Shown: one piece after another, positions 16,263-25,723 of the stretch | How positions within the stretch are numbered: position 1 is the stretch's first letter | Layout: every line of letters starts with the position of its first letter | Assembly (NCBI GenBank): GCA_043805435.1 | Contig: JAZDHY010000022.1 | Location: 124,001 to 188,000, forward strand | Source of the DNA: JAEXOD01 sp043805435 | GTDB lineage: Bacteria; Bacteroidota; Ignavibacteria; Ignavibacteriales; Melioribacteraceae | Length of the DNA stretch: 64,000 bases | Direction: 5' to 3' | Position numbers and translations under genes: made by a program | Notes under the pieces: generated by a model | What the model was told of the DNA's origin: nothing | The model's database searches: none | Seen by the model: only the letters and a program-made list of their open reading frames with translations

Positions 16263-19082
16263 ATGCAGGTATTTAAGACAACTAATAAGATTCTCTTCTT
16301 CAGCATCATAGGATTTATTTTGCTCCTTTCCGCAATTTTAAATCCATTATTATCACAGGAAGCAAAAGGATCAATAAAAGGAAAAGTCTTCGATTCAAAA
16401 GATAACGAAGAACTTATCGGTGCAAACGTATTATTCCACGAACTTACACTTGGTACGGCAACTAATGTAAGAGGAGAATACAAGATTGATAATGTTCCCG
16501 TTGGTAAACAAATTATAACTGTACGTTATGTAGGTTATAAAGAAAAAATAATGGAAGTTTTAATTGAGCAGAATAAAACAACCGAATTGGATTTTTTGTT
16601 ACAACCAACAACTTTAATGCTTTCGGAAATGGTAGTAACAGGACAGGGTTCTGCTATTGAAAGAAGAAAACTGACAGCAAATGTTGAAACAATTAAATCA
16701 GATGAAATAAAATATGTTCCGATTGAATCTGTTGATCAATTATTGCAAGGACGAGTTCCCGGTTTAAATTCATTTACATCTTCCGGTATGCCCGGAACCA
16801 GTGGAAGAATATCAACCCGAGGAGTTAAAAGTGCAGTAACATCAACTACTCCGGTAATATATGTAGATGGCGTTCGTGTTGATAATAACGATGCTTCAAG
16901 ATTAGCAGTACAAACCGGAGGTGCCGAATCATCTTCACTTTCCGACTTGGTTATTGGTGAAATTGACCATATTGAAGTAATTAAGGGCGGTGCCGCCTCA
17001 ACCTTATACGGAAGTGAAGCATCAAACGGTGTAATCCAGATATTTACAAAAAAAGGTGTGCCGGGAAAAGCAAAATGGTCATTTAATGTTACTACGGGCT
17101 TTGATGAATCGGAAAATAAATTTGTTATTGAAGATTACGTTAAAAACAATTTATTCCAAAAAGGATTTTATCATAGCTATAAAACTTCTGTTACCGGTGG
17201 AAATCAATTTTTTACCTATAATTTAAGCGGTCAGATGTTTGAAAACAAAGGAATTATTGTTGATAATAAAACGCAAAATAAAAATTATAATTTAAATACC
17301 GGTTTTCGCGTAAATTTAGATTCCGATATGAATCTTGAAATTTCTTCAAGTTATACAAAAAACAAATTTGAAAGAATTTTCAACAATAATACTATCGGTT
17401 CTCCTTATAGCGATTTTGATAATGGCGCATATATAGATGAATTTGGATATACCGATCATGATAGAGACTCGTTATTAGCAATAATGACCACTCCGCTAAT
17501 AAATGATGATGTGGATAGATTTAGATTAGCCGTAAATTTTGATTATTCACCGATTAAAAATTGGACAAATAAATTTACAGTTGGTACAGATTACCGAAAA
17601 AATGAAGAACGGATTTTTGTACCTAAAAAAATTGGTGATTTTTATGGTACAACAGACGGCTGGGTAGAGAGATCTGATCGCGAATATCAAACAATAACTC
17701 TGGCTTACACAGGTACATATATTTTACCTAAATTTTATGATGTTGAACAGACTTTATCGTTTGGAGTACAAGGTTTTAGAGTTGAAGATAGAGAAGAATA
17801 TGCAATTGGTGAGGAATTTTCTATTCCCGGAACAGATGATTTTGATAATGCCGCAGTTATTAATGCACAAGAAAGCAATAGACAAATTTTTAACGGGGGA
17901 TTTTTCTTAAGCGATCAAGTAGGCATTTATAATAAATTATTTTTTGATTTCGGGTTTAGAATTGATGGCAATTCTACTTTTGGAGATAAAATAGGACTTC
18001 AATTTTACCCAAAAGCCGGTGCAGCTTATATTATTTCGGAAGAAAGTTTTTTCCCGGACATACTTAGAGTTGCAATTTCAAGTTTAAAATTAAGATGCGC
18101 CTGGGGCTTAACCGGTAACTTCCCAACGCCTTTTACAAGAGATAGAAGTTATGGAGCACAATCTTTTCTTGGCCAAACAGGTATTGTTTTTGCACCAAAC
18201 GGCAATCCGGGCAATGATGATTTGAAACCTGAAAAAACGTCTTCTATTGATGCAGGATTTGATATTGGTTTGATACAAGATAGAGTATCACTTGAAGTAA
18301 ATTATTTTTATGAATTAACTAAAGATGCTCTATTTCAGGTTCCAAAAGATCCGGCAGGAGGATTTGGAAATCAGTTAACCAATGTTGGTAAAATTGAAAA
18401 TAAAGGCTTTGAATTATCATTATTTGCTCAATTAGTTCAAGAAGAAAATCTTTCGATTGATACAAAAATATCTTATTCAACATTAGACAATAAAGTAATA
18501 AGTCTTGGCGGAGCTGCTCCTTTCAGTCTCGCTTCGTTTACATTTTTACCACGCAGAGTTGAAGAAGGTTACCCTGTTGGAGTTTTTCAAGTAAATATAC
18601 CAACCGGCAATGGAACATTTAGAAGTGCTTTAGTAGGTAATCCATTGCCTACTAAATTTGGAAGTTTTTCATTAAACTTTACAATATTTAAGAATTTAAC
18701 AATTAGTTCGTTAGCAGAATTTGCATTTGGACATCAATTTGTAAATTTGAAAAAAGTTATGCGCTACTTTAATGGCACTCCCGAAACTCAAGATATTGTT
18801 CCGGAAGGTTATTCATTCCAGTCCGCTTCATCAGTTTGGTTGGAAGACGCAGATTGGATAAAATTACGTGAAATTGCAGTTATTTACCGCATTCCTGAAA
18901 ATATTTTTAAGGGTGTAACTGTTAGAGCAAGCATCAGAAACGTTGCAGTATTTGGTGTAGATTCCGATACAGATCCTGAATTAAATGGTTATCAGCCCAG
19001 TGGACCAAATACAGGCGGATATAACTTAGGAGATATTTCAGCACCCCGTCAATTTAGATTTGGTGTAAATGTTAATTTATAA
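16263..19082 (+). CDS. SusC/RagA-like TonB-dependent outer-membrane receptor
   Basis: Outer-membrane active transporter of 939 residues. It has an N-terminal signal sequence (about 1-36, ending LLSQ) and a carboxypeptidase-regulatory-like domain (about 40-120, KGSIKGKVFDSKDNEELIGANV). A TonB-box-like SEMVVTG follows, then the plug domain with the SusC signature TPVIYVDGVRVDN and GGAASTLYGSEASNGVIQIFTK. The rest is a 22-strand barrel region ending with the aromatic-rich RQFRFGVNVNL. A GGAG ribosome site lies six bases before the ATG. It is paired with a SusD-like lipoprotein 20 bases downstream. No glycoside hydrolase or peptidase adjoins the pair, so the substrate is open: glycan, peptide or other oligomer. 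Confidence 0.95.
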   Translation: MQVFKTTNKILFFSIIGFILLLSAILNPLLSQEAKGSIKGKVFDSKDNEELIGANVLFHELTLGTATNVRGEYKIDNVPVGKQIITVRYVGYKEKIMEVLIEQNKTTELDFLLQPTTLMLSEMVVTGQGSAIERRKLTANVETIKSDEIKYVPIESVDQLLQGRVPGLNSFTSSGMPGTSGRISTRGVKSAVTSTTPVIYVDGVRVDNNDASRLAVQTGGAESSSLSDLVIGEIDHIEVIKGGAASTLYGSEASNGVIQIFTKKGVPGKAKWSFNVTTGFDESENKFVIEDYVKNNLFQKGFYHSYKTSVTGGNQFFTYNLSGQMFENKGIIVDNKTQNKNYNLNTGFRVNLDSDMNLEISSSYTKNKFERIFNNNTIGSPYSDFDNGAYIDEFGYTDHDRDSLLAIMTTPLINDDVDRFRLAVNFDYSPIKNWTNKFTVGTDYRKNEERIFVPKKIGDFYGTTDGWVERSDREYQTITLAYTGTYILPKFYDVEQTLSFGVQGFRVEDREEYAIGEEFSIPGTDDFDNAAVINAQESNRQIFNGGFFLSDQVGIYNKLFFDFGFRIDGNSTFGDKIGLQFYPKAGAAYIISEESFFPDILRVAISSLKLRCAWGLTGNFPTPFTRDRSYGAQSFLGQTGIVFAPNGNPGNDDLKPEKTSSIDAGFDIGLIQDRVSLEVNYFYELTKDALFQVPKDPAGGFGNQLTNVGKIENKGFELSLFAQLVQEENLSIDTKISYSTLDNKVISLGGAAPFSLASFTFLPRRVEEGYPVGVFQVNIPTGNGTFRSALVGNPLPTKFGSFSLNFTIFKNLTISSLAEFAFGHQFVNLKKVMRYFNGTPETQDIVPEGYSFQSASSVWLEDADWIKLREIAVIYRIPENIFKGVTVRASIRNVAVFGVDSDTDPELNGYQPSGPNTGGYNLGDISAPRQFRFGVNVNL

Positions 19083-19102
19083 GAATATTAATGGAGTTAA
19101 TA

Positions 19103-20521
19103 ATGAAAAATTTTAAAATATTAATTATTTCAATGGCCATAAGTTTTATGTTTTTTGGCTGCGATTTGTTAGACCCTACAGAAGTTAATAATCCTGCAAT
19201 AACAGAAGACAAACTTCTTGAGGATGCCACCGGAGGAGCAGAACCCTTAATAACCGGTATTAAGTATTCTTTTTCCGATGCATTAATGAAAACAATTATG
19301 TTTACAGAAGTTACCAGTGATAATTATGATAATGTATTTACTTTTTTATCAAATATTATTGATAACCCACGCGATATATTACCTTCTGAAACAGTATTGG
19401 ATGATACACGCGAAATATATTTTGAATTACAGACAATTCACGCTAAAGCGTTGTTTGGTTTAAGTGTTATTTTACCAAAGGATGCTCAGGCAACCGACGA
19501 GGATTATGCAACGGTATATTTTTATAAAGGTATGGCATTAATAATGTTGTCCGAAAATTTTGCAGCATTCCCTATTGAAGAAAATGGTGCTATGGTAAAA
19601 TCCGAAGATGCATTAAAAATTGCTGTTAACAATTTAAAAGAATCTCTAAGCCTTGATAATTCAGCTGATAATTTGTCAAAATGCAATTTAGCTTTAGCTC
19701 GAGCCTATAGATTGCTTGGAGATAAAATTAATGCAGCACTATTTGCAGAAGCTGCATTAGCCATTAATACCCAATATGTATTTTATGCCGAGTATGATGC
19801 AGCAAACTTGGATAATGAAGTTTATACTTTTACGTTAGCAAGAGCAAATTCAAACGATATGCAGCCATTACCCCGATTGGATTTTTTAGAACCTAAATTT
19901 ATTGATCAAGTTTCACCTATTGCAGCCTTAAAAACTGAAGAGGCTTATCTAATTCTTGCCGAAATTGCAATGGCAAATGGCGACATATTTAGAGCTAAAA
20001 ATGAAATGAATAATGCTATTTTATTAGCTAAGTCCAGGGAAAAACTTTCATTTTCAGATAACGATCCAAGAGATGAAAGACCAAATGCAGATGATTTTTT
20101 AGTTAAATTTGATGAACAATCACCATCGGTTCCAAATCTAATAAAAAAACGCGATGGTTCTATTATCGAAATATCGCAAATATCTAATACAAGCGTATCC
20201 GAAAGTGAAGTAAGTTTGATTACAAATAATACTGAATTATACAGGATATTATATCTTTTACGTCAAGAAATATTCTTTTCGGAAGGAAGAAGGATGAGTG
20301 ATTTAGGAATTAGATTACCTGTTATGCAAACACAAATAGATGCTAATCCCAACGTTCACCCGGGAGAATTAGGAACATATATAATAGTTCCGTCATATAT
20401 TCCTATGGGTTATGGACTTGATGAATTTATTGTTGATGAAACAAACAGAATTGTAACAATAAGTTATGATATGAATAAAATCCTCGCACAAAATATATCC
20501 TCAGTGTCCCCATTGCTTTAA
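19103..20521 (+). CDS. SusD/RagB-like substrate-binding lipoprotein
   Basis: Surface lipoprotein that forms the lid of the SusC transporter. From the ATG at 19103 it has a signal peptide with lipobox (MFFGC, lipidated Cys about residue 20), then the helical tetratricopeptide-like SusD scaffold (KGMALIMLSENFAAFP, LARAYRLLGDKINAALFAEAAL, TEEAYLILAEIAMANGD). The late REIFFSEGRRMSDLGIRLP segment matches the RagB family signature of a C-terminal E-x-x-R-x-x-D-L block. The second ATG was chosen because GGAG lies six bases before it; the first ATG at 19091 overlaps that ribosome site. It ends the operon at a strong terminator. Confidence 0.92.
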   Translation: MKNFKILIISMAISFMFFGCDLLDPTEVNNPAITEDKLLEDATGGAEPLITGIKYSFSDALMKTIMFTEVTSDNYDNVFTFLSNIIDNPRDILPSETVLDDTREIYFELQTIHAKALFGLSVILPKDAQATDEDYATVYFYKGMALIMLSENFAAFPIEENGAMVKSEDALKIAVNNLKESLSLDNSADNLSKCNLALARAYRLLGDKINAALFAEAALAINTQYVFYAEYDAANLDNEVYTFTLARANSNDMQPLPRLDFLEPKFIDQVSPIAALKTEEAYLILAEIAMANGDIFRAKNEMNNAILLAKSREKLSFSDNDPRDERPNADDFLVKFDEQSPSVPNLIKKRDGSIIEISQISNTSVSESEVSLITNNTELYRILYLLRQEIFFSEGRRMSDLGIRLPVMQTQIDANPNVHPGELGTYIIVPSYIPMGYGLDEFIVDETNRIVTISYDMNKILAQNISSVSPLL

Positions 20522-20527
20522 AATACG

Positions 20528-20552
20528 AAACCGCCGAAAGGCGGTTTTTTTT
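20528..20552 (+). terminator. terminator after the SusD-like gene
   Basis: Stem AAACCGCC / GGCGGTTT with a GAAA tetraloop and an eight-base T-run. It overlaps the stop codon of the convergent moxR gene. The A-rich left flank may let it act weakly in the opposite direction too. Confidence 0.88.
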
Positions 20553-21537
20553 ATTTATTTGATATCATTTTAATAATTTCAACCGAATTTATGCCATCTG
20601 CTTCTGCATTAAAACTTGGAATAATTCTATGTCGTAACACGGGAATCAAAAATTCAGAAACATCATCAATTATGGGTGTAAATCTTCCTTCAAGTGCAGC
20701 TTTTGTTTTAGCGGCTAAAATCAAATACTGGGATGCTCTGGGACCGGCTCCCCAGCTAATCAAATCGCTAATTTTATTTCCTTTATCCACTTTTCTAGTG
20801 GAATTAACCGTTTTTACTGCAAATTCAATAACGTTGTCGGCAACAGGAACTCTTCTTATCAGTTCCTGGAATTTTGATAAGTCTTCTTTAGAAATAACTT
20901 TTTCCAGAACAGGTTTATAATCACTTGTTGTTGTTTTAATAACTTTTATTTCCTCTTCAATAGAAGGATAATCTAACCATAAACTAAACATAAATCTATC
21001 CAGCTGTGCTTCAGGTAAAGGATATGTACCTTCTTGTTCAATAGGATTTTGAGTTGCTAAAACAAAAAAGGGCTGCGGTAAAGAATAGGTATTACCTGCA
21101 GCAGTAACTTTATTTTCTTGCATAGCTTCAAGTAACGCCGATTGTGTTTTGGGCGGAGTTCTGTTTATTTCATCTGCTAAAATAATATTGGAAAATATAG
21201 GGCCTTTGACATATCTAAATAAACGTTTGCCTGTTGAATGATCCTCTTCAATAATTTCAGTTCCTGTTATATCACCCGGCATCAAATCCGGTGTAAACTG
21301 TATTCTATTAAACGATAAATCAATTACTTCAGACAATGTTTTTATAATTAGTGTTTTTGCTAATCCCGGTACACCAATTAATAAACAATGTCCTTTTGAA
21401 AAAAGACTAATAAGCAAATCATTAATAATCCTATCTTGGCCTATTATAACTTTACTAATCTCTTTTTTAATTTTAACAGCCGATTCAGTTAATTGTTCAA
21501 CTAATTCAACATCATTTTTATTTGCAGTTATGCTCAA
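20551..21537 (-). CDS. MoxR-family AAA+ ATPase
   Basis: Cytoplasmic AAA+ chaperone-like ATPase, 328 residues. Walker A is GVPGLAKT at about 56-63 and Walker B is ILADEINR at about 120. Sensor 1 is in the FVLATQNPIEQEGTYPLPEAQLDRF block, and the C-terminal lid is present. The start is TTG, supported by an AGGGGA ribosome site six bases upstream and by the lack of any nearby ATG. MoxR proteins usually sit beside DUF58/von Willebrand-domain genes; none is here. Instead it is the last gene after three periplasmic PPIases, 10 bases from the nearest. A role in assembling or activating envelope complexes is inferred. Confidence 0.92.
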   Translation of the reverse strand: MSITANKNDVELVEQLTESAVKIKKEISKVIIGQDRIINDLLISLFSKGHCLLIGVPGLAKTLIIKTLSEVIDLSFNRIQFTPDLMPGDITGTEIIEEDHSTGKRLFRYVKGPIFSNIILADEINRTPPKTQSALLEAMQENKVTAAGNTYSLPQPFFVLATQNPIEQEGTYPLPEAQLDRFMFSLWLDYPSIEEEIKVIKTTTSDYKPVLEKVISKEDLSKFQELIRRVPVADNVIEFAVKTVNSTRKVDKGNKISDLISWGAGPRASQYLILAAKTKAALEGRFTPIIDDVSEFLIPVLRHRIIPSFNAEADGINSVEIIKMISNK

Positions 21538-21547
21538 ATCAATTCCC

Positions 21548-22825
21548 CTAAATCCTTATTTCCCAAAAGATAGAACCTCTTAATTCTTTTAACCACTCAT
21601 TGTAAAGCTTTTCCTTTTTAGTAAACTCTGCAATTTTTTTCAATTCATCATAATCTGTTTCAATAATTGGTTTATGTTCCGGAACACGTTTAACTAGTTT
21701 TACAATATGAAAACCATAAGTGTTTTTATCTAAATCTAGTCTTTTGGGAAAACCAATTTCACCATCTTTCATTTTGAATACAACATCTTTTAAACTTTGA
21801 TCTAATTGATTTATTTCAAAATTACCTAATTCACCATCAAAACGAGATGTCTCTTTATCATCACTATATTTTTGGGCATAATATGAAAAAGTATTAACTC
21901 CTCTTGATATACTATCTCGTAAATCGGTTAAAAACTCAATAGCCTGCAAATCGCTTGCATCATCACTTTTAATTTTTATTAAAATATGTCTTGTTTTTAT
22001 TCCCTCTCCCCGTCTTTCAATAAGTTGAATTATATGGTAACCGACAGGTGATTCAACAATTCCCGAAAGCTGACCGGGTTGCAAAGAAAACGCGGCAGCT
22101 TCAAATTCAGGATAAAATACACCACGTTTAACATATCCTAAATCTCCGCCCTGCGCTGCACTACCGGGGTCATCTGAAAACTTTGTTGCCAAACTTCCAA
22201 AATCCGCTCCATGTTTTAACGAATCCAATAATTTTTTACTTAAATCAAACGCTGCTGTTTTTACTCTATCCCCTTTTTGCGGGTTTATAAATATATGAGC
22301 AATTGTAAATTTTTCGGGTATTACACCAAGCGAGTCTTTATATAATTTAAAAAAATCTTCAACTTCTCTTCTGGTTACAGTAAGTTGTCCAAATCTTTTT
22401 TGTTTGACTTTCTGTCCCATAATATTCTTTTTTACATCATCCCTAAGTTCTCTTCTAATTCTATCAGTAGACATTCCATATGATTCTTCAAATTTTTCTC
22501 TTGAACCGTATTGATTAATAAAATAATTAATCTGGTTATCAAGTTGCTGATTTATTTCTTCTTCCGAAACCACAATCGAGTCCAATTCGGATTGAGCATA
22601 TAATAATTTTTCATTTATCATAGCTTCAAGCACTTGTTTTTTCATTTTCGGATCATTGGGATTTACATTCTTTTGATTAGCAAGATAACTCATTTGCAAA
22701 TTAAGTTCAGAAAGGAGTATTACTTCATTATCAACAACTGCGGCAATTTTATCTAATACTTCTTGTGCGCTAACTTGAATTGATATGATAAAAACAATTA
22801 TGCTTAAATATTTTAATAATTTCAT
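21548..22825 (-). CDS. SurA-like periplasmic peptidylprolyl isomerase
   Basis: Predicted periplasmic chaperone/PPIase for outer-membrane proteins. Signal peptide residues 1-20 (ending VSAQ). A SurA N-terminal-like helical domain covers about 22-165 (DKIAAVVDNEVILLSELNLQ). Two parvulin domains lie at about 170-275 (ending SPVGYHIIQLIERRGEG) and 275-385 (ending YGFHIVKLVKR). The length of 425 and the domain order match SurA of Proteobacteria. It is third in an operon of three PPIase genes and is followed by moxR. Its start is only 3 bases from the previous stop codon, suggesting translational coupling. Confidence 0.92.
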   Translation of the reverse strand: MKLLKYLSIIVFIISIQVSAQEVLDKIAAVVDNEVILLSELNLQMSYLANQKNVNPNDPKMKKQVLEAMINEKLLYAQSELDSIVVSEEEINQQLDNQINYFINQYGSREKFEESYGMSTDRIRRELRDDVKKNIMGQKVKQKRFGQLTVTRREVEDFFKLYKDSLGVIPEKFTIAHIFINPQKGDRVKTAAFDLSKKLLDSLKHGADFGSLATKFSDDPGSAAQGGDLGYVKRGVFYPEFEAAAFSLQPGQLSGIVESPVGYHIIQLIERRGEGIKTRHILIKIKSDDASDLQAIEFLTDLRDSISRGVNTFSYYAQKYSDDKETSRFDGELGNFEINQLDQSLKDVVFKMKDGEIGFPKRLDLDKNTYGFHIVKLVKRVPEHKPIIETDYDELKKIAEFTKKEKLYNEWLKELRGSIFWEIRI

Positions 22826-22828
22826 AGC

Positions 22829-23650
22829 TTACCTATTTATTTTTACTTCGTACTTATTATATAATTCTGATATATAATTTTTAAAATACATTTTCTTTTT
22901 AATATTCAGTATTCTTTCTTTAATTAAGGGCTTTATATATTCAAATTCAGGAATATCATATTTTTCATATTTCTTAATTAGTTGAATAATATAATAATTG
23001 TTATCGTCAGTACCAATAATTATACTTACCTCTAAAGGAAGCATCCCTTTAATATATTTAAGCAATATAGCCGGTTGTATTTGATAAGGATACAAAAACT
23101 TTTTTCCAAATGAAAAACAATTTTTATTTTCCTTTTTATACTTTGTAACTTCGTACGACCAATTACCTGAAATAATATTCAATCTAAACTCTGAGGCAGA
23201 CTGCAGATCATTGAACTTAATAAGATTAATAACATAACCTTCGGAATTTAATCTAAAATCTTCGTTATACTTATTATAATATTCAATTATATCCGATTCT
23301 TTAATTTGATACTTAAAGTCGTCCAATATTTTTTTTGTAATCAGAGCAGCTGCTAGTTCTTTTTTTGACTGCATTAAAATCAGTCTATAATTGGATGAAT
23401 CTAAAAATCCATTTTCTTTTGCTTCTTGATACAGTGTTTCAGTTTCAACCCACTGCCTAACAAATTCATCTTTTTCTTTTTTATTATATTTTTTTGAAGA
23501 GAGGAAGAACTTAAGTTCTTCCTCATATAATTTCGATTCGTTTACTTCAGCAATTGAACGTTTTTTGTTTTGTTCATTTGAACAAGACAGCAGTAAAACA
23601 AAAACAATTAAAAAGCTATTTGTCAGATTTAAATGCTTTAAAAAGGACAT
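22829..23650 (-). CDS. PPIase-like lipoprotein without clear catalytic domain
   Basis: A 273-residue lipoprotein with a signal peptide and lipobox LLLSC (lipidated Cys about residue 23). The body resembles the SurA/PrsA helical chaperone region (SIAEVNESKLYEEELKFFL, EFVRQWVETETLYQEAKENGFLD). Only a weak parvulin-like segment follows, ending YYIIQLIKKYEKYDIPEF. The usual parvulin HI(L/F) and GD(L/I)G signatures are missing, so it may be a chaperone that has lost isomerase activity. It overlaps the upstream PPIase gene by 35 bases and precedes the SurA-like gene by 3 bases, so the three are co-translated. Confidence 0.75.
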   Translation of the reverse strand: MSFLKHLNLTNSFLIVFVLLLSCSNEQNKKRSIAEVNESKLYEEELKFFLSSKKYNKKEKDEFVRQWVETETLYQEAKENGFLDSSNYRLILMQSKKELAAALITKKILDDFKYQIKESDIIEYYNKYNEDFRLNSEGYVINLIKFNDLQSASEFRLNIISGNWSYEVTKYKKENKNCFSFGKKFLYPYQIQPAILLKYIKGMLPLEVSIIIGTDDNNYYIIQLIKKYEKYDIPEFEYIKPLIKERILNIKKKMYFKNYISELYNKYEVKINR

Positions 23651-25604
23651 CTTCCTTAAAATTATTAATTGGATATTTTACATTTAAATTATTTATATAT
23701 TCATCTTCCAAACGTTTGCTTTCTTTTTCTTGGTATATGCTGGCAACTTCAGCTTTAGCTTCTTCAAAACTTTTAATACCTGCATTACGTTTATTATTCA
23801 TTTTAATAATAGAAAAACCACCTGTTACAGTAATTGGTTTTGAATAATCTCCTGCATTATTAAGGTCAAAAGCATATTTAGCTAATTCGTTCGACTCAAC
23901 ATCAACATAACCATATGCACCGGATTTTGCTTTATAACCAATTCTTTCGGTATATTTTTTTGCTAACGAGTCAAAAGAAGCACCACTTTGCAGCATTGCA
24001 TAATAGCTGTTAATTAAACTATCTTTTTTGGAAAATATCTCGCCAAAATCAACTCTGTTTTTCCATTGATAGTTTTCTTTTGTTTTTTGATAAAAGTCAA
24101 CCAATTTTGCACTATCTAATTTAATTTTATTCCAAATTTCATCTTCTTGAATTTTGAAAATAAAAATTCCTTGTTTGTAATCATTCATCAATGTTGCAAA
24201 TTCAGCATCTTCATTTTCAAGTGTTAAGGCTCTTTGTTCAAGAAGAGCATTTTTTGCTGTTTCATCAACTATTTCATTTAATACTTTTTCATCAATAATT
24301 TTATTCTGGAATTTAGTATCATTAATAACAAAAGCTATTACACTATCCAAACCGATTTTATTATTATTAATTGTAAATAAATCTTTTTCTTTTACAGAAT
24401 TTCTAAAATCACTAGAAAAATAGTCATTTGATATTTTAACAGAATCTGCATTTTGAAGAACGGCTTTAATATTTGCGTCATTTTTACTAAATCCGTATTT
24501 AGTCTTCAGTTCACTTATCAAAGCATTATATTTCGAGTCATAAAGAGAACGTTTATATAACGTACGTAATGATGTTTTTTCTTCTTCGTATGTTGGATAA
24601 GGTTTTTCTTCAACAAATTTAATAAGGTGATAGCCAAAACGAGTTTGAACTACTTGAGAAATTTCGTCTGGTTTTAAGCTAAAAGCAGTCTGATCAAATG
24701 GCAAAATCATACTTCTTCTTTCAAAAAAGCCTAAATCTCCGCCTTTTTCAGCACTTCCTTTATCTTCAGAATATTTTGTTGCAGCATCTTCAAAGGTTTC
24801 TTTCCCTTCAATTATATTTTTTCTAATTTCTTCCATTTTTAATTTGGCTGCAATCGAATCTACATTACCAACAGAATCAACATAATCTAACAAAATATGT
24901 TTTACTCTAACCTGAAATTTTCTATTTTGTTTATCAGTAACCTTAACTACATGATAACCAAACTTTGTTTCAATAGGCTGCGGGTAAATACTATCTACTT
25001 GAGTTTGATATACCGCTTCATCAAATTCGGGTAAAGTTTGACCAAAAGTAATATAATAAATATCACCACCTGAATTTTTAGAATAGGTATCGTCACTATA
25101 TTCTTTTGCTAAGTCTTCAAATTTAGCACCTGCACGGAATTTTTTTATAACTTCCCATGCTCTTTCTTTAGCTTGTTCTTTTGATAAACTATCCAAACGG
25201 ATCATAATATGACTAACACGGTACTCAATTTTTCTTTTATTATAAATATCTTTAACACCGGGGTCAAGTAGTTGTTTTTCCAATAAATACGAAACACCAA
25301 CTTTTTTCTTATAATCAATTAATTCATTGCTTAAACTTTTATCGTTTTCGTAACCTTTTGCTTTTGCATCAACTAATTTTAATCTGAAATTTTTATATAA
25401 ATTCCAAAATTTTAATAACGAAGCAGAATCAGGAATATTAACTGAACTTTCACCTGAATTTTTTTCATAAGCTCTTTCAAATTCTCCAAGTGTAATATCC
25501 TCATTTCCGGCAGTTGCAATAACCGTTTTTGAGTTTTCTGTTCCACAGGATACAAACATCACTGAGATTATAAAAAGCGAAATCAGGGTTGACAAATATT
25601 TCAT
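23616..25604 (-). CDS. PpiC/parvulin-type PPIase lipoprotein
   Basis: Envelope folding factor of 662 residues. The N-terminus is a lipoprotein signal with VMFVSC (lipidated Cys about residue 20). It has a helical chaperone segment (VIATAGNEDITLGEFERAYEKN), then parvulin domains at about 125-235 (VSHIMIRLD ... FGYHVVKVTDKQ) and 235-340 (VKHILLDYV ... FGYHLIKFVEE). A helical stretch follows, and a third, more divergent parvulin-like domain lies at about 520-620 (ending GGFSIIKMNNKRN). A strong GGAGG ribosome site precedes the ATG. It is the first gene of the operon and is larger than PpiD. Its likely clients are outer-membrane or secreted proteins. Confidence 0.88.
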   Translation of the reverse strand: MKYLSTLISLFIISVMFVSCGTENSKTVIATAGNEDITLGEFERAYEKNSGESSVNIPDSASLLKFWNLYKNFRLKLVDAKAKGYENDKSLSNELIDYKKKVGVSYLLEKQLLDPGVKDIYNKRKIEYRVSHIMIRLDSLSKEQAKERAWEVIKKFRAGAKFEDLAKEYSDDTYSKNSGGDIYYITFGQTLPEFDEAVYQTQVDSIYPQPIETKFGYHVVKVTDKQNRKFQVRVKHILLDYVDSVGNVDSIAAKLKMEEIRKNIIEGKETFEDAATKYSEDKGSAEKGGDLGFFERRSMILPFDQTAFSLKPDEISQVVQTRFGYHLIKFVEEKPYPTYEEEKTSLRTLYKRSLYDSKYNALISELKTKYGFSKNDANIKAVLQNADSVKISNDYFSSDFRNSVKEKDLFTINNNKIGLDSVIAFVINDTKFQNKIIDEKVLNEIVDETAKNALLEQRALTLENEDAEFATLMNDYKQGIFIFKIQEDEIWNKIKLDSAKLVDFYQKTKENYQWKNRVDFGEIFSKKDSLINSYYAMLQSGASFDSLAKKYTERIGYKAKSGAYGYVDVESNELAKYAFDLNNAGDYSKPITVTGGFSIIKMNNKRNAGIKSFEEAKAEVASIYQEKESKRLEDEYINNLNVKYPINNFKEDVLFKAFKSDK

Positions 25605-25723
25605 ACTTTATCCTCCAAACGTATTTAAATATTATGATTATTAAACATTATTAAATAATTACTCGGTTTTCTCATTCTTTTAAATAATTGGAACCAAAAA
25701 GTTCCATAAATTATAATAATATA

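Noticed and set aside
12248..20521. Complete polysaccharide utilisation locus
   Set aside because: Sensor, regulator and SusC/SusD are present, but no carbohydrate-active enzyme or surface glycan-binding gene is visible, so the label would overstate the evidence.
25616..25623. TAnnTTTG-type match upstream of the first PPIase gene
   Set aside because: It is only 12 bases before the ATG and overlaps the ribosome-binding site, too close to serve as the promoter.
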